Below are positions 18,231 to 27,428 of a DNA stretch of 64,000 nucleotides, piece after piece. A program made the translations under genes and the position numbers. The stretch is from Methylocystis sp. KS32 (GTDB taxonomy: Bacteria > Pseudomonadota > Alphaproteobacteria > Rhizobiales > Beijerinckiaceae): positions 124,001 to 188,000 of the forward strand of contig PHSQ01000002.1 of assembly GCA_002862095.1 (NCBI GenBank), written 5' to 3'. Within the stretch, counting starts at the first letter, position 1, and each line of letters opens with the position of its first letter. The notes beneath the pieces were generated by a model. The model saw only the letters and a list, made by a program, of their open reading frames with translations. It was not told the origin of the DNA and did not search any database.

Positions 18231-19232
18231 ATGACCCAGGACCAAACGCCCATCGCCCTCGACGCCGCAGTGATCGCCAGCGCCGACCGTGCGCTCGACG
18301 AGATTCGCCGCGCGCGCGAGGCGGTCGCGGGCGTGATTTTCGGCCAGGAGGACGTTGTCGAACAGGCGCTCGTCACGCTGCTCGCGGGCGGCCACGGCCT
18401 TCTCGTCGGCGTGCCGGGCCTCGCCAAAACCAAGCTGGTCGAAACGCTCGGCAAGGTTCTGGGCCTCGACACCAAGCGGGTCCAATTCACGCCCGACCTT
18501 CTGCCCGCCGATATTCTCGGCTCGGAAGTGCTGGAGGAGGGGGCGGACAAAACCCGAGCCTTTCGTTTCATCCAGGGGCCGGTGTTCACGCAGCTTCTGA
18601 TGGCGGACGAAATCAACCGCGCCTCGCCGCGCACCCAATCCGCTCTGCTGCAGGCGATGCAGGAATATCATGTCAGCGTCGCGGGACATTCCCACGATCT
18701 CCCGCGCCCCTTCCATGTGCTGGCGACTCAGAACCCGCTAGAGCAGGAGGGAACCTACCCGCTGCCCGAGGCGCAACTCGACCGTTTCCTGCTCCAGATC
18801 GACGTGGCTTACCCCGACCGCGACAGCGAACGGCGGATATTGCTGGAGACCACGGGAGAGCGCCAGGCGACGCCGCGACAGGCATTGACCGCCGACGAAT
18901 TGCTCGGCGTTCAGCGTCTGGTGCGCCGCCTGCCCGTCGGCGAAAAAATTGTCGATTCAATTCTCGATCTCGTGCGCGCCGCGCGGCCGGGGGAGGGCGA
19001 TCCGAACATAGCGCCTCATCTCTCCTGGGGCGCCGGACCGCGCGCAGCGCAGGCGCTGATGTTGGCGGCAAGGGCGCGGGCGCTCGTCAACGGCAGGCTG
19101 GCGCCCTCCATCGACGACGTGGCGGCGCTGGCGGCGCCGGTCCTGCGCCACCGCATGGCGCTGACCTTCGCCGCGCGCCGCGACATGACGCTGGAAAGCT
19201 TGATCGGCAAGCTGATCGAGCGGCTGGGCTGA
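18231..19232 (+). CDS. MoxR-family AAA+ ATPase
   Basis: 333 residues. Walker A is GVPGLAKTK (60-68), Walker B is LLMADEINRA (about 122-131), with sensor region ATQNPLEQEGTYPLPEAQLDRFLL. These are the diagnostic MoxR signatures. MoxR ATPases act as chaperones for complexes with von Willebrand factor A (VWA) proteins. The next gene starts one base after this stop and the following two overlap or abut, forming a four-gene operon. No strong binding site precedes the ATG. Confidence 0.93.
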   Translation: MTQDQTPIALDAAVIASADRALDEIRRAREAVAGVIFGQEDVVEQALVTLLAGGHGLLVGVPGLAKTKLVETLGKVLGLDTKRVQFTPDLLPADILGSEVLEEGADKTRAFRFIQGPVFTQLLMADEINRASPRTQSALLQAMQEYHVSVAGHSHDLPRPFHVLATQNPLEQEGTYPLPEAQLDRFLLQIDVAYPDRDSERRILLETTGERQATPRQALTADELLGVQRLVRRLPVGEKIVDSILDLVRAARPGEGDPNIAPHLSWGAGPRAAQALMLAARARALVNGRLAPSIDDVAALAAPVLRHRMALTFAARRDMTLESLIGKLIERLG

Positions 19233-19233
19233 A

Positions 19234-20163
19234 ATGGCCGGGTCCGACATCGAAACCCACTGGTTCGACCCGCTGACCCGGCGCGGGCAAGCCTCGCCGG
19301 ACGCCGAAGCGGCGAATATGGCGACGAAGCTGCCGCGCTTGATCGCGAAAGCGCATGAAATCGCGGGAAGCGTCGCGCATGGCGTTCACGGACGCCGGCG
19401 CGCGGGGGTCGGCGAGGATTTTTGGCAATATCGCCCTTTCGCCACCGGAGAATCCGCGCATAAGGTGGATTGGCGGCGCTCGGCGCGCGGCGATCAATTA
19501 TTCGTGCGCGAACGGGAATGGCAGGGCGCGCAAAACTATTTCGTGTGGATGGACGGCTCTCCCTCGATGGCGTTCAAATCGTCCCTCGGCGGCGACTATA
19601 AAATCGACCGCGCCGCCGTGATCGGGCTCGCCGTGGCCGAGGTTCTGGTTCAGGGCGGCGAGCGGGTCGGGGCGCTCGGCCTGACGCCCGCTTTTTCCGC
19701 CCGCAATATCGTCGAACGGCTCGCCGAAGCGCTCGCCGGGCAATCTCCAACGGATCGCGCGCTCGACATTCCTCCGGAGGCGGCGCTCCCGTCTCGGGCG
19801 AGACTCCTGCTGATTTCGGATTTCCTTTGCGACATCGCCGCCCTTTCGGCGCGTCTGCAGGAATTTACCAACGCGGGCGGGCGCGGCGCGATGCTCATGG
19901 TGCTCGACCCCGCCGAGGAAAGCTTTCCCTTCATGGGCGAAACCTTGTTTCTCGACACCGACGGCGGCGCTTCCTTTCATGCCGGCGACGCGGCGAGCCT
20001 GCGCTCCGCCTTTGCCCGGCGGCTCGACCAGCATGAAGGGGCGCTGCGTGAGGCCGCCAAACGCGCCGGCTTCCTGTTTTTGCGGCATCACACCGACCGC
20101 CCGGCCGCCGAAGCGGCGCTGGCCATGCTGATGGGCCTTGGCGAGGGAATGGAGGCGCGATGA
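19234..20163 (+). CDS. DUF58 domain protein (VWA-like partner of MoxR)
   Basis: 309 residues. The DUF58 core GVGEDFWQYRPFATGES...VDWRRSARGDQLFVRE is clear at about 66-95, followed by a MIDAS-like MDGSPSM (D-x-S-x-S type, about 107-113), as in VWA domains. No signal or membrane helix, so probably cytoplasmic. It is the usual second gene after MoxR. Its stop overlaps the next start as ATGA (20160-20163). Confidence 0.9.
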   Translation: MAGSDIETHWFDPLTRRGQASPDAEAANMATKLPRLIAKAHEIAGSVAHGVHGRRRAGVGEDFWQYRPFATGESAHKVDWRRSARGDQLFVREREWQGAQNYFVWMDGSPSMAFKSSLGGDYKIDRAAVIGLAVAEVLVQGGERVGALGLTPAFSARNIVERLAEALAGQSPTDRALDIPPEAALPSRARLLLISDFLCDIAALSARLQEFTNAGGRGAMLMVLDPAEESFPFMGETLFLDTDGGASFHAGDAASLRSAFARRLDQHEGALREAAKRAGFLFLRHHTDRPAAEAALAMLMGLGEGMEAR

Positions 20164-22922
20164 CAGGCCTAGCCTTCGCGGCGCCGCTGGCGTTACTCGG
20201 CCTGCTGGCTTTGCCGGTGATCTACTGGCTGCTGCGCGTCACACCGCCTGCGCCCCGCAAACTTCATTTTCCTCCGGTGCGCCTGCTGCGCCAACTCGCC
20301 CCCCAGGAAAGAACGCCGGCAAGGACTCCCTGGCCATTATTGCTGCTGCGTCTCGCGATCGCCGCGCTCATCTCGCTCGCGCTGGCGGGACCGACGTGGA
20401 ATCCCTCGGCCGTCACGCCATCCGCGGGACCGATGCTGCTCGCCATCGACGACGGCTGGGCGGGAGCTCCCGACTGGGACAAGCGCGTCGCCGTCGCCGA
20501 ACGTTTCCTGATGGAGGCGAACCGCGACGGGACTCCGGCGGCGCTGATGCTGGTTTCGCAGGGCGCCATCGCCCCCCAGTTGACGGAAGCGCCGAAAGCC
20601 GCGGATGAATTGCGGGCGGCGCGCCCAAAGCCCTGGCTTGCCGAACGAGGCGCGGCGGCAACCCAGATCAAGGCCTTCGTCGCGGACCACCGCGAAGCGC
20701 GCCTAGTCTGGATAAGCGATGGATTGGAGCAGGGCGAGGCCAAGGCCTTCGCGAAGGAATTGAACGAGGCGACCAGAGGCGGAGCCAGCCTCGAAATATT
20801 TTCGAGCCGACGACCGACGCTGGCGCTCAAGGGCGTCGTCAATGACGCGCGCGGTCTGGAAGTTTCCGTATTGAAAGCGGGCGCGGCTTTGAACGGTCAG
20901 GTCGAGGCGCTGGACGAGAAAGGACGGGTCATCATGACGACGCCTTTCGCGTTCGAAGGGTCAAGCGATAAAACCAGCGCCAAATTCGACCTGCCGGTGG
21001 AATTGCGCAACGACGCGAGTCTTCTGCGCATCGTTGGCGAAAACTCCGCCGGCGCCGTCGGGCTGTTGGACGCAAGGGCGCGGGTGCGCCGCGTCGCCAT
21101 CGTGAGCGGGAGCGGGGAAAGCCAGCCCTTGCTTTCCGCCGATCACTACCTCGCCAAGGCGCTCGCCCCTTTCGCCCAGGTGCTCAATCCTCCCCCAGCC
21201 GAAAGTGATCCGATTTTGGCGGCTCTCGCCGATCGCCCCAATGTGCTTGTGCTCGCCGACGTCAATATCGCGCCTGGCGAGGCCTTCGAGGCCGCGGCCA
21301 ATTTTGTCGAGCAGGGCGGCCTATTGCTCCGTTTCGCCGGGCCGCGCTTGGCCAACGCCAATGACGAGCTGACGCCGGTGAGGCTGCGGCGCAATGGCCG
21401 TGTGCTGGGAGGAGCGATGTCCTGGGAGACGCCAAAGCGCCTCGCCGAATTCGAGCCGGCGAGTCCCTTTTTCGGCTTGCCGGCGCCGAGCGAAGTCACC
21501 ATTACGCGACAAATGCTCGCCGAGCCAGATCCGGGCCTCTCGGCGCAAACCTGGGCGCAACTCGCCGACGGGACGCCGCTCGTCACCTTCGAGCGACGCG
21601 GCAAGGGCCTTATCGTTCTGTTCCATGTGAGCGCCGACACGACCTGGTCGAATCTTCCGATCTCGGGCGTTTTCGTGGAAATGCTGAAGCGCCTCTGCGC
21701 GCTTTCGGGCGAGGACGCGACCGGGGTTGGCGGCGACGGGTCCGGCAATCAAGCCATGCTTCCTCCGTTACGCACGCTCGACGGCTTTGGCGCGCTCGGC
21801 GCTCCCGCGCCGACGGCGAAGGCGATCGGCGCCGATTTCCACGGCGGCGCCAGCAGCGAACATCCCCCAGGATTTTATGGGTCGCCGGGAAGCGCCGTCG
21901 CCTTGCAGACCGTCGCGGACGACGACATCTTGCAGGCGCTCGATTTCGCCACTCTCGGATTGACGCCTCATCCGTTCGATTTGGTTGGAGGAGCGCGGGA
22001 CCTGCGTCCCATTCTCCTCGGCCTGGTTTTTCTCGGTCTCGTGATCGACTGGCTCGTGCTGATGCGGCTTTCTGGCCGCCTGCGTCTCGCCGCCGCCTTG
22101 GCGGTCGCATTCGTCGCCGTCGCCGCGAGCCAGCCGCCGCAGGCGCGGGCCGAGCCGCAAAAGGCCGCAACCGCTCAGCGCGAGCGCGACGCCGCTCTGA
22201 AAACAAGGCTCGCCTATGTGATCGCCGGCGACGCGCGCATCGACGAAACCAGCCGGCTCGGCCTGGAGGCGCTATCGCGCACGCTCGACCAACGCACGTC
22301 CTTCTCGCCCGGCGAGCCCATGGGCGTGGACGTCGCACGGGACGAGCTTGCGTTTTTTCCGATGCTCTATTGGCCCATAAACGCCGCAGCGCCCCAGCCC
22401 GACGCCAAGACCGTGGCGCGCGTCGCGGCTTATATGAGACAAGGCGGCACCGTCGTCTTCGACACGCGCGACGCCCTGACGGCCCACGCCAACGCCGCGC
22501 CGACCCCGGAAACGCTTTGGCTGAGGGAAATGGCCAAGGGCCTCGATTTGCCCGCGCTGGAAGTCGCGCCGCGCGACCATGTGATCACGAAAACGTTCTA
22601 CCTCTTGGACGGTTTCGTTGGACGCTACGCCAATGGCGACACCTGGGTGGAAGCCTTGCCTCCCGAGCCTCCCGGCGGCGCGGCGCGGCCGGTGCGGGCC
22701 ACCGACAATGTCTCGGCCGTCGTCATCGCCTCCAACGACCTCGCGGCGGCCTGGGCGCAGGATATAAGTGGGCAGCCGTTGTACCCGTTGACGCCGGGCG
22801 GTGGTCGCCAGCGCGAAATGGCTCTGCGCGGAGGGGTGAACCTTGTGATGTACACCCTCACGGGCAATTATAAATCCGACCAGGTGCACGTCCGCGATCT
22901 CCTGCAACGCTTGGGGCAGTGA
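20160..22922 (+). CDS. DUF4159 membrane protein with BatA-like N-terminus
   Basis: 920 residues. Two N-terminal helices (about 4-22 and 61-80) enclose the BatA-type motif LRVTPPAPRKLHFPPVRLL. A large VWA-like/ectodomain covers about 85-610. One or two further helices lie at about 617-660 (ILLGLVFLGLVIDWLVLM), then the C-terminal DUF4159 domain from about 690 (DARIDETSRLGLEALSRTL, ELAFFPMLYWPI, GGTVVFDTRDA). The arrangement is the standard Hyphomicrobiales partner of MoxR and DUF58. Role unknown; envelope-stress or complex-assembly functions are proposed for MoxR systems. Confidence 0.88.
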   Translation: MTGLAFAAPLALLGLLALPVIYWLLRVTPPAPRKLHFPPVRLLRQLAPQERTPARTPWPLLLLRLAIAALISLALAGPTWNPSAVTPSAGPMLLAIDDGWAGAPDWDKRVAVAERFLMEANRDGTPAALMLVSQGAIAPQLTEAPKAADELRAARPKPWLAERGAAATQIKAFVADHREARLVWISDGLEQGEAKAFAKELNEATRGGASLEIFSSRRPTLALKGVVNDARGLEVSVLKAGAALNGQVEALDEKGRVIMTTPFAFEGSSDKTSAKFDLPVELRNDASLLRIVGENSAGAVGLLDARARVRRVAIVSGSGESQPLLSADHYLAKALAPFAQVLNPPPAESDPILAALADRPNVLVLADVNIAPGEAFEAAANFVEQGGLLLRFAGPRLANANDELTPVRLRRNGRVLGGAMSWETPKRLAEFEPASPFFGLPAPSEVTITRQMLAEPDPGLSAQTWAQLADGTPLVTFERRGKGLIVLFHVSADTTWSNLPISGVFVEMLKRLCALSGEDATGVGGDGSGNQAMLPPLRTLDGFGALGAPAPTAKAIGADFHGGASSEHPPGFYGSPGSAVALQTVADDDILQALDFATLGLTPHPFDLVGGARDLRPILLGLVFLGLVIDWLVLMRLSGRLRLAAALAVAFVAVAASQPPQARAEPQKAATAQRERDAALKTRLAYVIAGDARIDETSRLGLEALSRTLDQRTSFSPGEPMGVDVARDELAFFPMLYWPINAAAPQPDAKTVARVAAYMRQGGTVVFDTRDALTAHANAAPTPETLWLREMAKGLDLPALEVAPRDHVITKTFYLLDGFVGRYANGDTWVEALPPEPPGGAARPVRATDNVSAVVIASNDLAAAWAQDISGQPLYPLTPGGGRQREMALRGGVNLVMYTLTGNYKSDQVHVRDLLQRLGQ

Positions 22923-22928
22923 AGCGAC

Positions 22929-24995
22929 ATGAACGATCTTCAGCTCGCTTTTTCCCCTCTGCTGCCCTGGCCCGCGCTCGGCCTGCTCGCCGTCATTGTC
23001 CTGGCGGTATTGGCCCTCGCCATTCGTCTCGGCCAAAAGGGAGCGGGCTTTCGCGCGGCGGGATTGGCCTTGCTGCTCGCCGCGATGCTCGACCCCGCTC
23101 TCCTGCGCGAGCAGCGTGAGCCGCAAAAATCCGTGGTCGCCGTGGTTCTGGACCACAGCGACAGCCAGAACATCGGCCATCGCAACGAGCAGGCCGAAGA
23201 AGCCCGCAGAAATCTCGAAGAGGCTTTGAAAAAATTCCCTGATGTGGAAACCCGCTTCGTCACGGTTGGGACTGCGACGGAAGGGACGTTGTTGTTTTCG
23301 GCTTTGACCGAAGCTTTGAAGGATGTCCCTCCCGACCGTATCGGCGCCGCGATTCTGGTCACGGACGGACTCGTGCACGACATCCCGTCTCAAGCGGCGG
23401 CGCTCGGCTTCAAGGCGCCGGTGCACGCCCTTATCACCGGAAAGGAAAACGAGAGGGATCGCCGTATCGAGCTCATCGAGGCTCCGCGATTTGGCGTCGT
23501 CGGCAAGGACCAGATTTTACGCATCAAGGTCGTCGACTCCGCCGGCGGGTCCAATTCCGCGCCGATCGAGGTGAGGCGAGATGGAGAAACAGTCGCCGCG
23601 CGCCGCGCGCCGGTCGGAGAAATCGTTGAGATTCCGGTGCATATCGAGCATGGCGGCCCTAACGTCGTCGAGGTGGAGACGCCGGTCGTCGAAGGTGAAC
23701 TCACCGACATCGACAATAAGGCGATCGTCGTCGTGGAAGGCGTGCGCGATCGTCTGAAAGTGCTGCTGGTGTCCGGCGAGCCTCATCCGGGCGAGCGCAG
23801 CTGGCGCAATCTCTTGCGCGCGGACGCCAATGTCGAACTCGTGCATTTCACTATCTTGCGCCCGCCGGAAAAGGTCGATGGCGCGCCGGCCTCGGAACTT
23901 TCGCTCATCGCTTTTCCTACGGCCGATCTCTTCGGCCGCAAGATCAACGACTTCGACCTGATCATTTTCGACCGCTATTCAAACCAGACGCTGCTGCCGA
24001 GCGTTTATTTCGACAATATCGCGGCTTTTGTCGAAAAAGGCGGCGCGTTCCTCGCCGCGGTCGGTCCTGATTACGCCACTCTTGGCGGGCTTTATTATTC
24101 GCCGCTGTCCAATATCCTGCCCGCTCGCCCGAGCGGCGCGCTCTACGAGCAGGCGTTTCGGGCAAGGGTCAGCAAGGAGGGCGAGAAACATCCGGTGACG
24201 CGGGGCCTCGAAGGTTCTCGCGCGACGCCGCCCGCCTGGGGCGAATGGTTCCGGCAGGTGGACGCCTCGGTTCTCAAAGGCGACCCCATACTGACAGGAG
24301 CGAACGACAAGCCGTTGCTCGTGCTCTCGCATGAGGGCAAGGGCCGGGTCGCGCTGTTGCTGACGGATCAGTTATGGTTATGGGCGCGAGGTTACGAGGG
24401 CGGCGGACCGCATGTGGACCTGATGCGCCGACTGGCGCATTGGTTGATGAAGGAGCCGGACCTCGAGGAAGAAGCGCTCCGCGCCGTCGCGCATGGCCAT
24501 GAAATCATGGTGGAGCGCCAGAGTCTCGGCGAACAAACGCCTTCCGTCGAAGTCATCGCGCCCTCCGGCGCCCGCGACACGCTCGCTATGGAAGCGCGGG
24601 AGCCTGGCCTTGCGCGCGCCAGCCTCGTTGCAAAGGAAACCGGCCTCTATCGCGTCGAAAGCAAGGGGCTTTCCGCGCTGGTGAATATCGGCCCGGAGAA
24701 TCCGCGCGAGTTTCGAGAGATTGCCTCCACGACGGAAAAGCTCAAGCCTCTAACCGAAGCCACCGGCGGCACGGTGAGGAGACTCGCGACGCCTTCCGGC
24801 GAAGTTCATATTCCCCGCATCGTCGAAATGCGCGACGCCAACCTTTTCGGCGGCGCCGATTGGATCGGCCTCAGGCAGAGTTCCGCAAGCACTCTCAAAG
24901 GCGTGGAAACCTCGCCGCTGGGGCTGGGCCTCTCGCCGCTTCTTGCTTTTCTTGGCATTATTCTCTTTTCTTGGACTTGGGAGGGACGCAGCTGA
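22929..24995 (+). CDS. Large membrane protein, VWA/glutamine-amidotransferase-like ectodomain
   Basis: 688 residues. Two N-terminal helices (about 10-32 and 40-56) and one C-terminal helix (LGLGLSPLLAFLGIILFSW, about 663-682) flank an extracytoplasmic domain. A MIDAS-like stretch VVLDHSDSQN (about 72-81) and LVTDGLVHD suggest a degenerate VWA domain; LLVSGEPHPGERSWRNLLRA and FDLIIFDRYSN resemble the class I amidotransferase-like fold found in this family. Six bases after the DUF4159 gene, so it is the last gene of the MoxR operon. No terminator was found right after it. Confidence 0.82.
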   Translation: MNDLQLAFSPLLPWPALGLLAVIVLAVLALAIRLGQKGAGFRAAGLALLLAAMLDPALLREQREPQKSVVAVVLDHSDSQNIGHRNEQAEEARRNLEEALKKFPDVETRFVTVGTATEGTLLFSALTEALKDVPPDRIGAAILVTDGLVHDIPSQAAALGFKAPVHALITGKENERDRRIELIEAPRFGVVGKDQILRIKVVDSAGGSNSAPIEVRRDGETVAARRAPVGEIVEIPVHIEHGGPNVVEVETPVVEGELTDIDNKAIVVVEGVRDRLKVLLVSGEPHPGERSWRNLLRADANVELVHFTILRPPEKVDGAPASELSLIAFPTADLFGRKINDFDLIIFDRYSNQTLLPSVYFDNIAAFVEKGGAFLAAVGPDYATLGGLYYSPLSNILPARPSGALYEQAFRARVSKEGEKHPVTRGLEGSRATPPAWGEWFRQVDASVLKGDPILTGANDKPLLVLSHEGKGRVALLLTDQLWLWARGYEGGGPHVDLMRRLAHWLMKEPDLEEEALRAVAHGHEIMVERQSLGEQTPSVEVIAPSGARDTLAMEAREPGLARASLVAKETGLYRVESKGLSALVNIGPENPREFREIASTTEKLKPLTEATGGTVRRLATPSGEVHIPRIVEMRDANLFGGADWIGLRQSSASTLKGVETSPLGLGLSPLLAFLGIILFSWTWEGRS

Positions 24996-25479
24996 TTTGC
25001 TTCCGTAAACTCAACCTCGAAGCAGTCGTTGAAGGCTAATTGGCGCTCATCCCGCACTTTTTTGCAGCTTCCGGTTGCGTTAGAGCAAAATCCGAAAAAG
25101 TTGTTAGACTTTTTCGACTAGATTTTGCTCCAGCTTTTTGAATCTGGACCGAGGAGGAGGCGGCAGACGGAAGCATCCCCGGTTCGGGAAAACATCGAAG
25201 GGCTCTGGACAGGATCGCGCGCCAACGTTGCGGACTGGTCAATTGCTCCGCATTTTCCGTCGGGGTTACGCGGAAACGAAGTGACGGCGTGAAGCGCCCT
25301 GGCGTGCGAACTGGCGATCGCAATCGTCGTCCATCACGCATGTCGCAAACGCGTGGCGATAGCGTGTGGCATTCCTTGCGGGCAGGGTTCTCGCTCCGTC
25401 GAGTGGCTTCAACTAGCCCGCCTATGTGGCTATACAGGACGCGTTCCGCCATTTCCCTCTCACTTCCCGGAAGGCTCGC
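24996..25479. other. Intergenic gap with repeat copy B
   Basis: 484 bases with no supportable gene. The only structure I see is the partial palindromic repeat at 25082-25150. The strand-wide open frames here are shadows. A promoter for the 25480 methyltransferase is expected but none is convincing. Confidence 0.5.
25082..25150 (-). repeat. Intergenic palindromic repeat, copy B (partial)
   Basis: Starts AGAGCAAAATCCGAAAAAG and contains the long 3' stem and part of the GCTCCAG module. It lacks the CGACCAGACG hairpin present in the full copies. Reverse orientation, like copy A. Confidence 0.8.
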
Positions 25480-26457
25480 GTGCAGGAGATCCATCTTCAG
25501 GAAACGCCGACAGACCAGACTTTCGATGAAGAGGGCTATCTCGCCGCCAACCCGGACGTCGCGGCGGCTGTTCTGGCGCGCAAGCTTAAATCCGGCCTGA
25601 CGCATTTTCGAAAATTCGGCCGCGCGGAAGGGCGTCGCCAATATGTTCCGGCCGCCCGCCGACAATCCGCGGCAAAAGCCATTCCAGGCGCGCGAGCCGA
25701 GAAAATGCGGCGCCTCTCTCCACTTCTGTCGCGTCCTCCGCTCACCATGGATGCCGAGGGACGCGCCGTCTATCTCACCCCCGACCTTCTCAAGACATAT
25801 GATATTTGCGAAACCGACCGCGTCAGTGAAAACGGCTACGACGACGAAACCGTGCAGATGATTCAAGCGGCGGAGGAGGGGCTTTTCCTGGATGTGGGCG
25901 CCGGAAACAGGCCGATCTATTATTCCAACGTCGTGAATTATGAAATCGTCGACTATGCGACGACCGACGTTCTCGGGGTCGGAGAGGAATTGCCGTTCCG
26001 TGACGATTCCTTCGACGGCGTGATCTCGATCGCGGTCTTGGAGCATGTGAAGAACCCATTCCGCTGCGCCGCCGAATTGGCGCGGGTGCTAAAGCCGGGC
26101 GGCTGGCTGAAATGCTGCGTCCCATTTCTTCAGCCGCTGCATGGATATCCCCATCACTATTTCAATATGACGCATGAGGGCCTGCGGACACTATTCGAAC
26201 CTTATATCGCCGTTGAGCGACAGGAAGTGACGCCGCCCACGCACCCCGTCTGGGCCATCGCCTGGCAGTTGCGCGATTGGGCGAACGCCCTTCCGCCGGC
26301 GGCGCGCAGGCAATTCTTGCGCGAACGCGTCAGCGACCTCATCACGCATCCCGCCGCCTTGCTCCAGAAGTCTTGGGCGCGGGAGCTGCCAATGGAAAAG
26401 CAGTTCGATCTGGCCGCGGCGACCATCCTGATCGGACGCAAGCGGACCAAGGCATGA
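25480..26457 (+). CDS. SAM-dependent methyltransferase with N-terminal NPDV motif
   Basis: 325 residues from GTG at 25480, chosen because GGAAGG lies five bases upstream; an earlier in-frame GTG at 25426 lacks one. Residues about 12-45 carry the FDEEGYLAANPDV...HFRKFGRAEGR motif found repeated in large surface or glycosyltransferase proteins of alphaproteobacteria. The methyltransferase domain follows (LFLDVGAGNR as motif I at about 135-144; ISIAVLEHVKNPFRC; LKPGGWLKC). A type 11 class I fold. The substrate is not known; a role in surface polysaccharide modification is inferred from the next gene, whose start overlaps this stop as ATGA. Confidence 0.8.
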   Translation: MQEIHLQETPTDQTFDEEGYLAANPDVAAAVLARKLKSGLTHFRKFGRAEGRRQYVPAARRQSAAKAIPGARAEKMRRLSPLLSRPPLTMDAEGRAVYLTPDLLKTYDICETDRVSENGYDDETVQMIQAAEEGLFLDVGAGNRPIYYSNVVNYEIVDYATTDVLGVGEELPFRDDSFDGVISIAVLEHVKNPFRCAAELARVLKPGGWLKCCVPFLQPLHGYPHHYFNMTHEGLRTLFEPYIAVERQEVTPPTHPVWAIAWQLRDWANALPPAARRQFLRERVSDLITHPAALLQKSWARELPMEKQFDLAAATILIGRKRTKA

Positions 26458-27422
26458 TCCCGCCGCAACTCATGGTGCATGAAGGTCTGGACGGCTGGTT
26501 GTTCCTGACCGCAGGCACGAATTTCGTCACCACGCTCTACCAGCGCGAGGGCGGCGGCCTGCCTGATGAGAAGCTGGCCTCCTGGCGCGATCTCATCATC
26601 CGTCGGGTCGAACGAGCGCGCGCCTTGGGGGTCGGATACGCCCATCTGATCGTGCCGGAAAAACTGACGATCTATGGGGACAAGCAAGCGACAAGGCTAG
26701 TGGAGCCCGACCTCGCGCCCGCGATCCGCCTGCGGGAAATGTGTTTGCGATCGGGGATCGCGGATCACTTTGTCGATCTTGTCGAACCCATGCGCGCCGC
26801 GGCTGGCGCGCGACATCTCTATTGGCTCACCGACACCCACTGGAACGTCGAGGGTTGCCTGCTAAGCTACCATGAATTGTGCAAGGCGCTCGATCTAACC
26901 CCGGTAGCCGATCTCGATGACCGGCCGGGCCGCCAGTTTCAGGCCTTGATGGACCTCGGCGGCAAGCTTGATCCACCCCGATGGGAAATGATCGAGGAGC
27001 GGGAATGGGCGCGCGACGCAATTCGGATTTACGCCAATTCGATCGCGCATTTCCTGGACCAGGCCGAATACGGCGCCTCGATCCATGTCGGCGCACATGC
27101 GAAATTCATCAATCCGACCGCGAAAAATCGACAGAAAGCCTTGCTCTTCGGCGATTCCTTCTCGACGCCTCGCACGCATTTGCTGACAGGCCTGCTCGCC
27201 GAGACCCTACGCGAACTCGAATTCGTCTGGTCGGCGAATATCGATTGGGAACTCGTGGAGAAAGCGAAGCCCGACCTACTGATTTTCGAAATTTCCGAAC
27301 GCTTCATGGCGCTCCTCCCCAATGACCGCTTCAATCTTCGAAAAACGGAGTTCGCCCAGACCGTCCGCGCCGCGAGAATGCGCTTCGCCCATAAATGGGC
27401 GAGTCGGCGCCTCAAATTCTAA
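26454..27422 (+). CDS. AlgX/AlgJ-like SGNH hydrolase-domain protein
   Basis: 322 residues. VHEGLDGWLFL near the N-terminus, the Asp-His pair in LTDTHWNVEG (about 123-132) and a later GDSFS (about 237-241) are the hallmarks of the AlgX/AlgJ SGNH fold that O-acetylates exopolysaccharides. The order of these motifs (DxHW before GDSxS) fits the circularly permuted AlgX/AlgJ type. No signal peptide is visible, which is odd for a family that usually works in the periplasm. Coupled to the methyltransferase by a 4-base overlap; the pair probably modifies a surface sugar. Confidence 0.75.
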   Translation: MIPPQLMVHEGLDGWLFLTAGTNFVTTLYQREGGGLPDEKLASWRDLIIRRVERARALGVGYAHLIVPEKLTIYGDKQATRLVEPDLAPAIRLREMCLRSGIADHFVDLVEPMRAAAGARHLYWLTDTHWNVEGCLLSYHELCKALDLTPVADLDDRPGRQFQALMDLGGKLDPPRWEMIEEREWARDAIRIYANSIAHFLDQAEYGASIHVGAHAKFINPTAKNRQKALLFGDSFSTPRTHLLTGLLAETLRELEFVWSANIDWELVEKAKPDLLIFEISERFMALLPNDRFNLRKTEFAQTVRAARMRFAHKWASRRLKF

Positions 27423-27428
27423 CGGCCA

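Noticed and set aside
22272-23426. 384-codon open frame antisense to the MoxR operon
   Set aside because: Spans the junction of two well-supported genes; Gln/Arg-rich low-information protein.
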